From Amoebophrya sp. A120 (taxonomy: Eukaryota > Sar > Dinophyceae > Syndiniales > Amoebophryaceae), in NCBI GenBank assembly GCA_905178155.1, contig CAJINV010000005.1, forward strand, positions 7,556,989 through 7,620,988: DNA of 64,000 nucleotides. Reading direction: 5' to 3'. Below the pieces are notes generated by a model. It was not told the DNA's origin. It saw only the letters and a list, made by a program, of their open reading frames with translations, and made no database searches. Positions 44,201 to 54,487 of this stretch are shown one piece after another. The position numbers were made by a program, and so were the translations under genes. How positions within the stretch are numbered: the first letter of the stretch is position 1; every line of letters starts with the position of its first letter.

Positions 44201-45887
44201 GCGAGACCTTTCTAATGCCTATCCTGCATGAGAAACTACCTCCTGACTTGGTCAAAACTGGACGACTTTTGGTAATCATGCAACGCAGATTTTTGCATGC
44301 TGCAGATTTAGCATGACAAGTTGCATTCTTCCAGACCCAGATATTTTTACATTTGATAACAAGCGTATGCGAACCAAATGATCGAATCTGCGGAGTTCGG
44401 CACCCCAACAAGCGTCTTGGGGTCGCTGCAGTCCTACTCTTATCCGGATGCAAACTATTCCGATGGAATGGTAAATCTCAACTCGTCACTGCAAACCGGG
44501 CATTTTGGCGCCGACGCGCAGTCCAACTTGCCGCTTGGGCGGCAGGGCAGAAACAGCGAGGAGGAGATGTTTCCTTTTGTCCCAACGGCGAACAATCTGG
44601 CCGTTTCATCTTCAAGTGGGAGAGGAGGTACTAGCAGGAAACTAAAGGCTGCACTGGATAATGATAAACAGCCGCAGGGAAAGATCTCCAGGGGGAACAC
44701 GAATACGACAACTGGGGCCAAAACTACAAGTAGAAATTCCGCCGCGATGAACAATCTGAAATCGAAGGACTCCTCCCAAAATGAGCCTATCAGCGGCTAC
44801 CAGGACATCATTGCTGACGATGATGACATGCTGGATTTGGCTTTGATCAGCCGCGGGGAAACCATCGGTAGTAGTTCCAGAAACGACGGATCGAGGGGAA
44901 CCGACGTGGACGGTTATGATAGGAAAAAGCGTTAACGTTAAACGGAATCTATGACGCAATAAGGCACGCAGTATAGAATTTATCTTGCATTTATAGCATT
45001 CGGAGTTGTAGTACGCAAAATTTGTCATGCATGACTGGCATCCGTGACAACCGTTACCGCTAACACTTTTTGGGTTTATAAAGGTGGTGGGGAAAACACG
45101 TCCGCTGACATTCTTCTATCCGACATTCTCACCCGATATGCACTGCAAATATGTCTGGGTCTGGAAACTTGTAATGCTAAAAAGGAATGATAGACGCACT
45201 GCAATACGCAGCTACGCATGACAATTTTTTTGGCTGCCATGTCTTACGTATTTCGCATGGCAAACTGCGTTCTTGCGTGACAGGTAAGAGTCCCTTTTCG
45301 TGCCTATGCAACACAGACTCTCGAGTCATGCCAGACAAGCATGACAAACGTGCATTGCTCCCGACCACCCAGACATATTTGCATTTGATACCCGAGCTAC
45401 GGGTGACCTCCTCGCAAACGAGCCCCAGTACAAGGAAAACTTGGATATGAGAGTGCACAACTCCCCCTCCCCCTCATTTGTATGGCATGAACAGCAACAC
45501 AAACACTAGCACACGTGGAGGCTGAGCATTACAAGCTCCTGCGGCGACTGTAGTACTGTTTGGGCTTTCATAATTTGTCATGCAAACAGCGCTACGAGGC
45601 AGCAGCTGGATTTGGAATTATGCATGACAAATGAGGGGGAGGGGGAGTTGTGCATTGTCATATTGGAGAAGAACTACGCAAAAGTGTCGAGGGACAAGCT
45701 GAAAATGGTGGACTTCCGGATCGACGACGAGGTGAAGGATTTGATTGGAAACGTCAAAAAAACGCCGACGAGCAAAGCGGGTACAAATTTCGAGAGGAAA
45801 CACTCGAGTTTACGGGTGCTCGGCGTGGAGCCGATCAGAAAATATGATGAGATGATCCAGTCGGTCCGGAAATCACACGTGTGGTAA
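41232..45887 (+). CDS. Arrestin-like protein with putative N-myristoylation signal
   Basis: Spliced frame of 3114 nt (1037 residues). Exons: 41232-41486, 41643-42536, 42793-42865, 43077-44096, 44364-44914, 45086-45136, 45396-45445, 45668-45887. It starts MGAGSSRPDG, a good N-myristoylation signal. SQKSHPPVSITGKVNIILD and YSIPFSFPLPQ (then ILPGSTFFSSVEQG) resemble the N-terminal beta-sandwich of the arrestin/Vps26 superfamily. A later strand (GKLVQIEYQIVAK) could belong to the second sandwich. Arrestins act as cargo adaptors in membrane trafficking and signalling. The C-terminal third is Ser/Asn/Gln-rich and then charged, ending RKYDEMIQSVRKSHVW. The apparent stop at 44933 lies inside an introner; the gene continues 950 bases further. 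Family assignment is moderate; the exon structure is well supported. Confidence 0.75.
41487..41637. mobile_element. Introner, family J
   Basis: Target repeat CTGAC at 41482-41486 and 41638-41642, exact. Arms AAATTTCCCGTACACGTAC and GTACATGTACGGGAAATTT; length within one base of 14233-14382. Removal joins NGSTD to ATNTIIN. Confidence 0.92.
42537..42787. mobile_element. Introner, family A
   Basis: Target repeat TGTGG at 42532-42536 and 42788-42792, exact. The element at 45137-45390 in the same gene is its inverted homologue. Removal joins KIQMEVW to RLITIFQ. Confidence 0.92.
42866..43071. mobile_element. Introner, family I (singleton)
   Basis: Target repeat CGAAT at 42861-42865 and 43072-43076, exact. 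Arms CCAAGAAAAAAACACCATCA and TGATGGTGTTTTTTTCTTGG are perfect complements. Removal joins VIFRDE to FPETEVF. Confidence 0.92.
44097..44358. mobile_element. Introner, family A
   Basis: Flanks GCAAG (44092-44096) and ACAAG (44359-44363), one mismatch. Same subfamily and orientation as 1528-1783. Removal joins LPKKPQ to AYANQMI. Confidence 0.9.
44915..45080. mobile_element. Introner, family K, diverged
   Basis: Flanks ACGGT (44910-44914) and AAGGT (45081-45085), one mismatch. Arms TATGATAGGAAAAAGCGTTA and CTAACACTTTTTGGGTTTATA-type. It contains the in-frame TAA at 44933-44935. Removal joins GTDVDG to GGENTSADI. Confidence 0.82.
45137..45390. mobile_element. Introner, family A, reversed relative to 42537-42787
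   Basis: Target repeat CCCGA at 45132-45136 and 45391-45395, exact. Removal joins LSDILTR to ATGDLLAN. Confidence 0.92.
45446..45662. mobile_element. Introner, family G
   Basis: Target repeat TTGGA at 45441-45445 and 45663-45667, exact. Arms CACAACTCCCCCTCCCCCTC and its complement. Removal joins YKENL to EKNYAKVS. Confidence 0.93.
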
Positions 45888-47396
45888 GCACAAGCAGGAG
45901 TATCTTGTTTCTGTTTTTCATGTACGAGGCCGTAGTAGTTCTGTTGGTCCCTATGATTCCTTTTTGATGTAATTGTTTTACTTACCATGCATTGCTGTAC
46001 ACGCATTGAACATTTTTAGGTTTACCTTTACTGGAAACTAGTTGGCTCACTTTCGACGCATGTGAAGATGCAGAACTTTTTCTACGGATGAAATTGTCTC
46101 TGCATTGTCCATGTATTTTTGGCGTTTTATCTCTTGTTACTTCTTCGAGACAATTTCTGTCTCTGCTACTTTTTCAAGTATACCATAGATGTAGTCCTCG
46201 CGAATTCATGACTATGACTTATTTGTATACATTTTTCTGTACTACCGTATTTTTATGATTATGACGACAAAAATCTATAAGCGACGATCCTATATGGGTG
46301 AAGACCCTGAGGATCTCTTCCTCTTCTAATTTTTGATCATCCACTTCATGCACCTAACACCTGCTACAAGTAACAGGACCACGAGGAGCTGGCCTGCTCT
46401 TGTAGATCGTGTGTGGTGCAGCATATATCAGATTTGTTCTGTGGCATTCATCAAAGGCTTTGCTGGATAGCGTTGCGGCTGGTGCTGACCATACCATTAT
46501 GACTGAATCCTGACGAGAAGCAAAACTTCAGTGCGCAGCAGACAGGACACGGTTTCAATCTGATACAAAGTTGATTTTTGTCGCAATTAAAAAAAAAAAA
46601 TGAAAACGACCGCCATTGTGCTTGTGCGTCGGAATTGGATGCAGATTTTTGCATCCGCTAGTACAGACATACATTTATTAGATTCCCTCGACCTAGTTCG
46701 CCGTTGCTCTTGTTTGTCATGAGTCAGACACAGATTGTCACTGCCGGCGATATCGTACATGGCTTCCTAAGTCCTCGCAACTCATCTCTTTTCGGTTCGT
46801 GCTGCTTCTGTCGTGTAGTCTCGTTCGTGTCGTGTCACAGTGAAATTGAAGCAGTAACTATTGCTGATGGTTAGAGGATTCCTTCGGTCATTCCAGTACG
46901 AGAACAAATCTGTTGTCGTCTCTTCTTCTTCGTTCTCATTGATCGTTGTCGTTCCATTGTATTACATTTGTGGCATGTGGTTCCGCCTGCATTTTCTCCA
47001 TGCAACGGTCTATTTGTCTCGTGATGTGGCAATAATCAGAATTTCGATTTCGTCTCATCTCTGTTGTTTCTGAATGAATCCAGCAGACCATAACTCAACC
47101 TCAGCCTGAACGTGGACCCCACAATTACAAAAGTAAGTATGAAAATTTCGTTTCGTATAGAAAGTCAACATGCCAAACACCCGCCTTCAGTAGCCATTTA
47201 CTAGCCAAAACAGCCTTCAGGAGTAGCCAAACACCCTCCAGGAGTAGAAAGAAATCCCCCGCCTAGCATCTAGGAATAGCAAAGACCGGCTCCTTCGTTC
47301 CCGCAAGGGCGACATCCGTTGTCGACGAGGATTCCTATCACATTCACAACACTTTCTTACCTCTACTCAGAAAAAAAAAAGACAAACCCAGCCAAC
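45888..47396. other. Intergenic region
   Basis: No gene recognised in 1.5 kb; frames on both strands are short and unsupported. Pyrimidine-rich near its right end. Confidence 0.45.
47341..47370 (+). promoter_or_regulatory. Possible 3' splice acceptor (cis or spliced-leader) before the start codon
   Basis: A pyrimidine-rich tract ending CTTTCTTACCTCTACTCAG lies 26 bases before the ATG at 47397, followed by an A-run. Dinoflagellate mRNAs are commonly trans-spliced at such sites. No spliced leader gene is in the window, so this is a weak inference. Confidence 0.3.
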
Positions 47397-50300
47397 ATGT
47401 CGCTCGACAAGCAAAAGGGTGTTATTTACCTGAACAAGACCCACGATCAGTTCGCAAACCTCCTCCCCGACACGGGCCCGGCACAGATTCTTAAGAACAA
47501 CCGCCCACCCGGGGGCAATCTCCAACTAGAATACGACTTGAGCCCCAAGCACTACCGCAGTTGGAACCATCTCGGGTTTAACTTGCAAGAACGGGTGTTC
47601 CACCGGTATAAACACGGCGGGGATGGGACGAGGAAACAAATTTACCACCAGAACGCGAGTACAACCCCGGGGGAGCGGCCGACGGATTTGCGAATCGTGG
47701 AGAACAGTGGGATCCCGTTACCCATGTCCTACCACATGCTCCCTGGCAGTAGGAATCGACGGAATTATGCCGGGATTAATATGCGGAGGAGCTCGGTCGA
47801 TCAGAATGCAGCGCAGCAGCATGGCGGAACAGAATTACCCCATCCCCCGTCTTTCGGTATGGAAAACAAGGGCCTGAGCAATGATCTCCCAGACGGCGTG
47901 ACTCTCGAAGCCGTTTCCACGCCGAGGAAATTCACCATGCAGAATCTGCAACAGTTAGGCAAAGTCCCCGGCCACCAGGGTTTCGACGCAGACCCGAAGT
48001 CGCATGAATCCATGCACGCGGTCGCAGGTCAGGTTGCTGGGGGTGCAGCAACGACAACATATCCGGCCACTTCTCCATCTCCAACTTCAGATACTAGAAA
48101 CAAGGAGAAGGAGCCGGATAGCGAGCAACTCACCGTGGAGGGGTATGACCTGCTCAAACGTAACAATCTCAAACGTTATAATAGGGTTTCGGTTTTGTAT
48201 TTCATGATGAGCATGACAGACTCGGAGAGCATTCGACTTTCTGCAATACAAATTTCGCCACATCATCGTGTTGCGGATTGGGGCTCCAGAACTTGTCATG
48301 CGCAATTCTATGACAGTTTGCTAGATAATGCACTTATTGCAGCACAAATTCGAATTCCAGACTCTATTGCAACGTTTGAGATTGTAACACCTGAGCAAGT
48401 TATAAGGGGTACTACAAATTTTTGGACATCAGCAAGAAAACGGTATTCGGCTTCAAACCTACGCTTCTCGTAAAAGACCGCCACCTCGGCAAAGTCCAGC
48501 AGCGCAAGGGGTTTCTGTGGACGCATTTGTACCCGGTGCCGGCTGATGGGGGGGTGTTGAACATCCCGGCGGTTGGGAAACTCCTGGCAGCTCAACCTCC
48601 GGCGGTTGGTGGCGCAGGTCACCAGGGTCAGACAGTCGCCGGTGGAGCAACTACAGCCACAACTCCAGACTACAACTTTTTTCCACCTTTGTTTGGCAGA
48701 GCCCCCGACGGTGGTGGCGGCTTTTCCGCACCGACGACTCGTACCAATACGAAGATCGTTCCACCGCCCCCTATCTACGACGGAGACATTAGCGAGGCTT
48801 CGCTGCAACATCGCGTGCAGCATTGGGAGCACAGGATCAGCAGGATCTCCGCCGCTAATGCGGATACGCGTATTTCTCCAAGAGCTTCTGTCGCGATGAA
48901 AGCACTTGCACGCATGAGTAATAAAGGTGGAAATACTAAACCGCGAGCGTCCGCTGCGAATGCGGCAAATTTGTCCAGTTCCGCCGCGGGGTTGAATGCG
49001 TCGCTTGCGGTGTTTAAAAGCGGGGGAACTACAAGTACAACTGGAACTACCGGCGCGGGTTCGCGAAGCCTCAGCCCGGAGGATTACATAAAGTATGCAT
49101 TGCAAAAGTGTCGTATTCGTATAAATGCATTACAAATCCCCTGAGCATGAGAAATGAAATTTGTAATGCGGATTTACCTTAAGAAGAAGATTTGTATTGC
49201 ATGACTGCAGTACGAGTGCGATACTTTTGCACAGGATATAAAGCAGCTTGCGACAAACTCGTATAGCAGTGCAACACCTCCGAAGCCTGTGCCTGCTGGT
49301 GGTCCAAGAACAAGCGCTGCGAACGCTAGCGGTAGGAGCCGGTTTGTTGGCGCCGCCGCAATAAATTCTAGTGCAGGAGTAATAGGAACTACTTCAAGTG
49401 GAGTGCACGTGCCACCAGGTCGTGCTGTTGCTGCCAAACCTGACACAGTTTTGGCGTCGAAAGTAGAAAAAGTACAGCCCTACACTAACTTCTACGGGGT
49501 GCCAAGCCCGCCGAGGAAAACAAGTTCCCCACGAGAAGGAGGACCACGACCCGACGTGCATTTCAGTAATATCACCCCCTCAGGGCCAAAGGAGGTGAAC
49601 ATCTTCACGCCGAGGAGGCAATCCCAGTCCGCGCCACCGGCTTCTTCGGAAAACAAAATCTCCTCCCGCGGGCATTCCGTCGAGAGAAAACTTGTACATC
49701 AGCACACGTCAGACAAGGTCGATTTTTTCGCCGCATTGGATTCTCACAGCGATTTGTTGCGGCAGAGGCTGACCAAGAAGAGCGGGAACTTCATCTCACA
49801 CGAGCCGGTGAAGATGAATTCTAGTACATTTTCAAGCAAAAATCTATCATCATCCAACGCAGCTGGAGCAAACAACTCGTCGGCAACGGCACTATCCTCC
49901 AACAAATTCGCACACGCAGTCCCGAAATCGCAGAACAGATCTGGCGGCGCTGGGGGTGCGAGGCCGAGGGCGAGCGCCGCAGGTGCTGTTGACAATTACG
50001 CTGCGGGCGCGAAGGAAATAAACAAGTACGCACAGCTGACGTCGCAACAGCAGCCGGGACAAGAAATAGCTCCGCAGAAGCAGCCGAAATTGAATCGGAC
50101 GGGAACCAACATAGCATCTGTAGATCCAGAACCTACTAGCACAACTACATCGGGAACGATGAAGCAGCAGCCGAAACTACAAGATGAAACCGCACCAAGC
50201 AAGGCGGGCATCAAAAAACCGGAGCTGCACCGTACGGGAACCGACATTGCATCCGTTCCAGGAACAACTACAGGAACGAAGCCGAACCAACAGTTGAAAG

Positions 50301-53300
50301 CGAAGCCCGCGCTGAACCGCACAGGTACCGACATCGCAACTGTTCCAGGAACAAGTACTAAACCAGGAACAACAGGAGCAAAGCCGAAACAAGCAGCCAA
50401 AAGTACTGCAGCAGCAAGTCTAAGTGCTTCTAGAGAGCTCTCGCCCTCCACTCCTTTCGCGGCCGACATTGGAGAGCAGGTCAGCTCCCCGGCGACCTCG
50501 GCTTTTCCATCGGCGAGAACAACGGCAGATAGTGTCGTTCCTCCTCCTGCTGCTTCTTCTTCCCCAGCTGACCAGGTGGTAGAAGAGGATGCTATAATTC
50601 CACCAGCCGGAACGAGCGAAACTGCGGAAGAGCGGCACAGCAGGATCATGAGAAAAGTGAAAAACGCTTTCAAACTGATCCAAGTTTTAATCCACCAAAA
50701 TCATCACGGACCACCTGCGACGGGGAACAATAATTTACAAAGACAGAATAGTCCGAGTATGATGTCGCTAACCGGGAATGTGTATCCTGTGCAAAAGTAT
50801 CGTACCCGTATTCATTGCAGTCATGCATTACAAATCCTGTTCTTAAGGTAATTCCGCATTACAAATTTTGTTTCTCTTGCTGAGGCAATTTGTAATGCAT
50901 TTTCATTTATACGCGCGCGATACTTTCGCACAGCATAATGTGGATCTGAAGGAAAACCGGGCCTTGGAAGCCATGTTTGCGGGAGACTTCGGGAAGCAAA
51001 AAATAATCCCGGACGCCGACGCGCCCACCGCACACATGATCGTCGATCGTGAGCAAGAGGATGAGGCGGAGTTGCTGTATTTAATGAAAAAAGCGGTGGA
51101 TGCGAGTAAGGCAGTGGTGATCCAGGGGGACGCGAACCCGATGAGTTTATCTAGTTTCAACAGCATTTTGTCGAGCCAAATGCACAGCTCCGTGCGGGAG
51201 GCGGGGGACAGCATCACCGGCAGTATCCCGGTGTCGAAAATGAGCATTTTGCAAAGCGTAAGCGCAGCACAGAACGCATGGAGTACGAACGCATCGAATA
51301 CGAACGCATCGAATACGAACGCGTCTGCAGGCGGGGCCTCTGCAAGTGCGGCGAGAAAGAGTGCAGACGATGAGAAAACTTCCAATGCGTCGAAAGCAGC
51401 TCCGGAAACGCTGCAGCAGCGCGCTACCCGGCAAAACGAGGAACTGGCTAGGAAGGAGAAGGAGTCAGAGTACTATAACTACAAACCGGTAATTATGGGA
51501 GTGTCAGAATCGAAATCGACAAAGTCGAAAAACTTGTGATGCATAAAATGTAGAGCACTGAAGGCCTGTATTGCTGAGCAGGCAAATGAGACCCATTGCA
51601 AGCCTCTTTAGGGGAAGGCGATGTGCTGCCAGAGTAGCATGACAGGCGCAGTCTTCTTTGCCGAAACAGCATGACACGCTGGATTTTAGGGCTCCCGAAA
51701 TTTGTCATGCGCCACTTGGAAACTGAGGCTCCAACTGGTAGCGTTAGCGATTTCATGCATCACAAATTTTTCGATTTTGTCAATTTCGATTCTGACACTT
51801 CTATAGCAATATCCTCTTCGAACACCTATCGGCGGGAGAACAGCCCGCCGTCTTCCCAAAGCAGTGACCCCAGGAACGCTCTTTCCATGAAAAAGATGAA
51901 GTGGCAAAGGACGCTGGATGCGAATGGTACCAGATCCTGGGCGAAGGCGGAGGGCGAAACTATGGAATGCAAATATGTCTGGGTCTGGAAAAATGCAGGT
52001 CTGTCATGCTTGGCCGACAAGACAGAACAGTCTGTCATGCTTGGTGCGCTACAGTGCCACGACTTGTTTGTCACGCAAAAAGGCCATTTGTCATGCGGTT
52101 TACGCTAGACATAGCCACTCAGAAACTTCTCATGCGCGGCCCCCTATAATACGGGTGCTATATCATTCGGACATTAGCATCACAACTTTTCAGACCCAGA
52201 CATATTTCCATTTGATAGAAACTGCGAACCATCAATTCAGTTTGGACGAGGCGATTTCGATTAGCCAAGCCCGGGAGTTGATGCTCGCGAAAGCCGGGAA
52301 TAAGAACATCAGGGCTCAGGGGGTGGCGAATGACACTTTTTTCGAACAATTTTACGCCTTCCGAGCGGATCAAGTACACGGGATTGTGGGGAAAAAGGAT
52401 AGGATTTTGTCGAAAAACATGAAGATGAACTCCGACTTGTTCGGCGGCATCGGAAATGAGGAGGTTTTAGATAACACGGCTCCTACTACACCGAATTTGT
52501 CATCGAGGTTGGGGAGTGCGAGCGAAGATAGGGGGGAAATCAACGCTGGGAACGACGAGGAGGAAACAGCACCTCCTGTGTTGCGCTCTTTCGACAATCG
52601 GTCGGCTTGGGATGCCAACCCCAACGCGTCGAAATTCGCAGAAGTCGTCGACGTTGTGTTGCCAAGCGGAAAAGGCGCTGCAGCCGCGGCAGAGATCGAC
52701 TACAGGCCAGGGAGGAAATCGAAAATAACCGGCAGTAAAGGTGATGCTGCCATTATTAATGACTTCCCTGTTGTTGACATCCACAAGGATCAGCAGTTTA
52801 TCAACGACATTCTCATCCGCCCGAGCACAGAGAGGACTGGTGCTGGAGGGAAGATGTTGAAAAGCAAACAACTTGCAGAAGACGAACAATACCCACCTTC
52901 CTCCGCCGGAGCTTTAACGTTCGCAGGATCATCGGGATACAGTACTATCCCAGGCAGCAATTACGCAAGTGGCGGTTTCTCGAAAAGCGGACAACAACTT
53001 TCCAGCACAGCAACTACTATGCAATCCTCGATCCAATCAAATACGAAGAGAAACAAACGCGACCGGCAGTACGCGGAGAGAAGTATGGCTTTGGTGGACA
53101 AAATCCGGGAGAGGTACGATTATCAGGAAAGCGACCAAGTCGGCAGTTTCTCCACCGGGAATAGAAACGTCGGGAGGACAAGACAGAGGGGGGAAACCAG
53201 GGGAAGGGGGGCGGCGAGGTTGAGGATGGAAGGGGAAGCAGCTCCACCACCTGAGACTACAACTGCCGGTGTTGATAGTGGTCCACAGAGAACAAAAACT

Positions 53301-53657
53301 ACATCTTCCCGAACTACACATCATCACAATAGACACCGAACCTCCTTCAAAATGCCGTTACTAGGTTCCCAAATCGAGGACATCGAGTTAGGTTCTGATG
53401 ACCACCCGGAGGCCGCTCCGAAACCGGCGAAACCGAGCTACGCACCGGAACCGTTTGAGAAAGTGGAAGAGCATTTTTTGAAGGATTTGTATGGAGACGA
53501 GGAGGACGCGATTGCGCATGAGGATGATCCGAAAGAGGCGTTTTTGGCGGAGTTGATCGATCATTCGGCTGGGGTGATTTCCGCGACTTCGAAAAAGGAA
53601 AAGAAGGAAAGAATGGTCGCGATGATACAGAAAATCAAAACGGAAAAGGGGCTGTAA
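47397..53657 (+). CDS. Large Ser/Thr/Ala-rich protein, unknown function
   Basis: Spliced frame of 5106 nt (1701 residues). Exons: 47397-48143, 48410-49093, 49244-50782, 50943-51493, 51811-51960, 52223-53657. No known family recognised. The N-terminal ~150 residues are the least biased in composition (start MSLDKQKGVIYLNKTHDQF, then HYRSWNHLGFNLQERVFHRY) and may be folded. A second ordered-looking part is YYKFLDISKKTVFGFKPTLLV. The middle is low complexity, with three LxRTGT(D/N)IA repeats at 50092-50346 and a short TNASN tandem at 51284-51323. The C-terminal part has basic and acidic clusters and a helical Lys/Glu-rich end. Five introners and no conventional intron. The start is the first ATG after a pyrimidine tract. 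Confidence 0.75.
48144..48404. mobile_element. Introner, family F variant
   Basis: Target repeat AGGGG at 48139-48143 and 48405-48409, exact. Arms again hold two tandem ~15-bp units (GCTCAAACGTAACAATC then TCAAACGTTATAATAG). Removal joins QLTVEG to YYKFLDIS. Confidence 0.9.
49094..49238. mobile_element. Introner, family B
   Basis: Target repeat TAAAG at 49089-49093 and 49239-49243, exact. Removal joins PEDYIK to QLATNSYS. Confidence 0.92.
50092..50346 (+). repeat. Three degenerate RTGT(D/N)IA protein repeats
   Basis: The coding sequence repeats LNRTGTNIASV, LHRTGTDIASVPGTT and LNRTGTDIATVPGTS, each preceded by a Lys/Pro-rich linker. They are spaced by 45 and 30 codons. Confidence 0.8.
50783..50937. 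mobile_element. Introner, family B
   Basis: Target repeat ATGTG at 50778-50782 and 50938-50942, exact. Right arm drifted (GATACTTTCGCACAGCATA). Removal joins SLTGNV to DLKENRAL. Confidence 0.92.
51284..51323 (+). repeat. Tandem 15-bp coding repeat
   Basis: Two exact copies and a partial third of TACGAACGCATCGAA, encoding TNASN-type repeats inside the large unknown protein. Confidence 0.85.
51494..51805. mobile_element. Introner, family C
   Basis: Flanks GTAAT (51489-51493) and GCAAT (51806-51810), one mismatch. Removal joins YYNYKP to (V/A)ISSSNTY. Same length (312 bp) as 54853-55164. Confidence 0.9.
51961..52217. mobile_element. Introner, family A
   Basis: Target repeat GAAAC at 51956-51960 and 52218-52222, exact. 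Removal joins KAEGET to ANHQFSL. Confidence 0.92.
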
Positions 53658-54487
53658 AGTGGTGCTGCTCTTTTTAAAGTGCAAAGGAGAATCGTCAAAG
53701 AAGCGCTCTGGTGCTTCTATCCAGTACTTTGCTTTCGCTAAAGCAATTCAGAAAAAGCTCTTCAATATTTTATGTCGTGCCTATTTTTCATTTCCACATG
53801 CTTATCTACTGTGTAAACGAACTAGAATTATACTGTGTGAAAACAATTTTTCCCTCTAGTCTGCGGAATTGAATTGACTACTTCAACCTTCGCTGCCGTG
53901 CGTATGTTCTTGCACCGGGTGAATTATTTGGCTACTCGTGTCGTGATCGTGTCAGTGTCCACCACAGTATCACTTCTATTGGAGCACGCGATCATACGGT
54001 TACCACTTTCGCTTTACTCGTTTGAAAGATGGCTTTTTCGGTTCCGCTCGTCGCTCTTGAAACACAGCTTCTCGGTGGTCTTTTTCGTCTCTAGTGCATT
54101 TTTGCGTGACCCCTCGTACTGCTACGTCTCGTCTTCTCGTTCAAACAGCAAGCATCATCGGTTCGTGCACGTACAGTTGGTCTCCTGTTTGTACAACAGG
54201 TATTTGTAGCTCGTCCGGTGCCGCTGGTATAAGTGGTCAACGCTACTACATCCAGACTTCGGTGTCTGCTCCGTAGCAGCCGCTTGTTTCGTTTGTACTT
54301 ACCGACCAGCAGAAAGTCGCTCTGTAGTTCTTGCGTGGTGACGACAACTCCAGACTTTGTCTCCTGCTTCGAACCAAAACCTTTAGGTCAATCAGGCGAC
54401 CCCACTCTTAGAGAAGCAAAAAGAAAAACAAGAACGCAGTACCACTACCACGACCCCCTCGCAACAACAAGAACTACGAAAAACAAA
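53658..54487. other. Intergenic region
   Basis: No gene recognised. The 111-codon frame at 53874-54209 has no signature. No introner ends. Confidence 0.45.

Noticed and set aside
41232-44935. Arrestin-like gene ending at the TAA at 44933
   Set aside because: The stop lies within a family K element with matched arms and near-matched 5-bp flanks; excision continues the frame to 45887.
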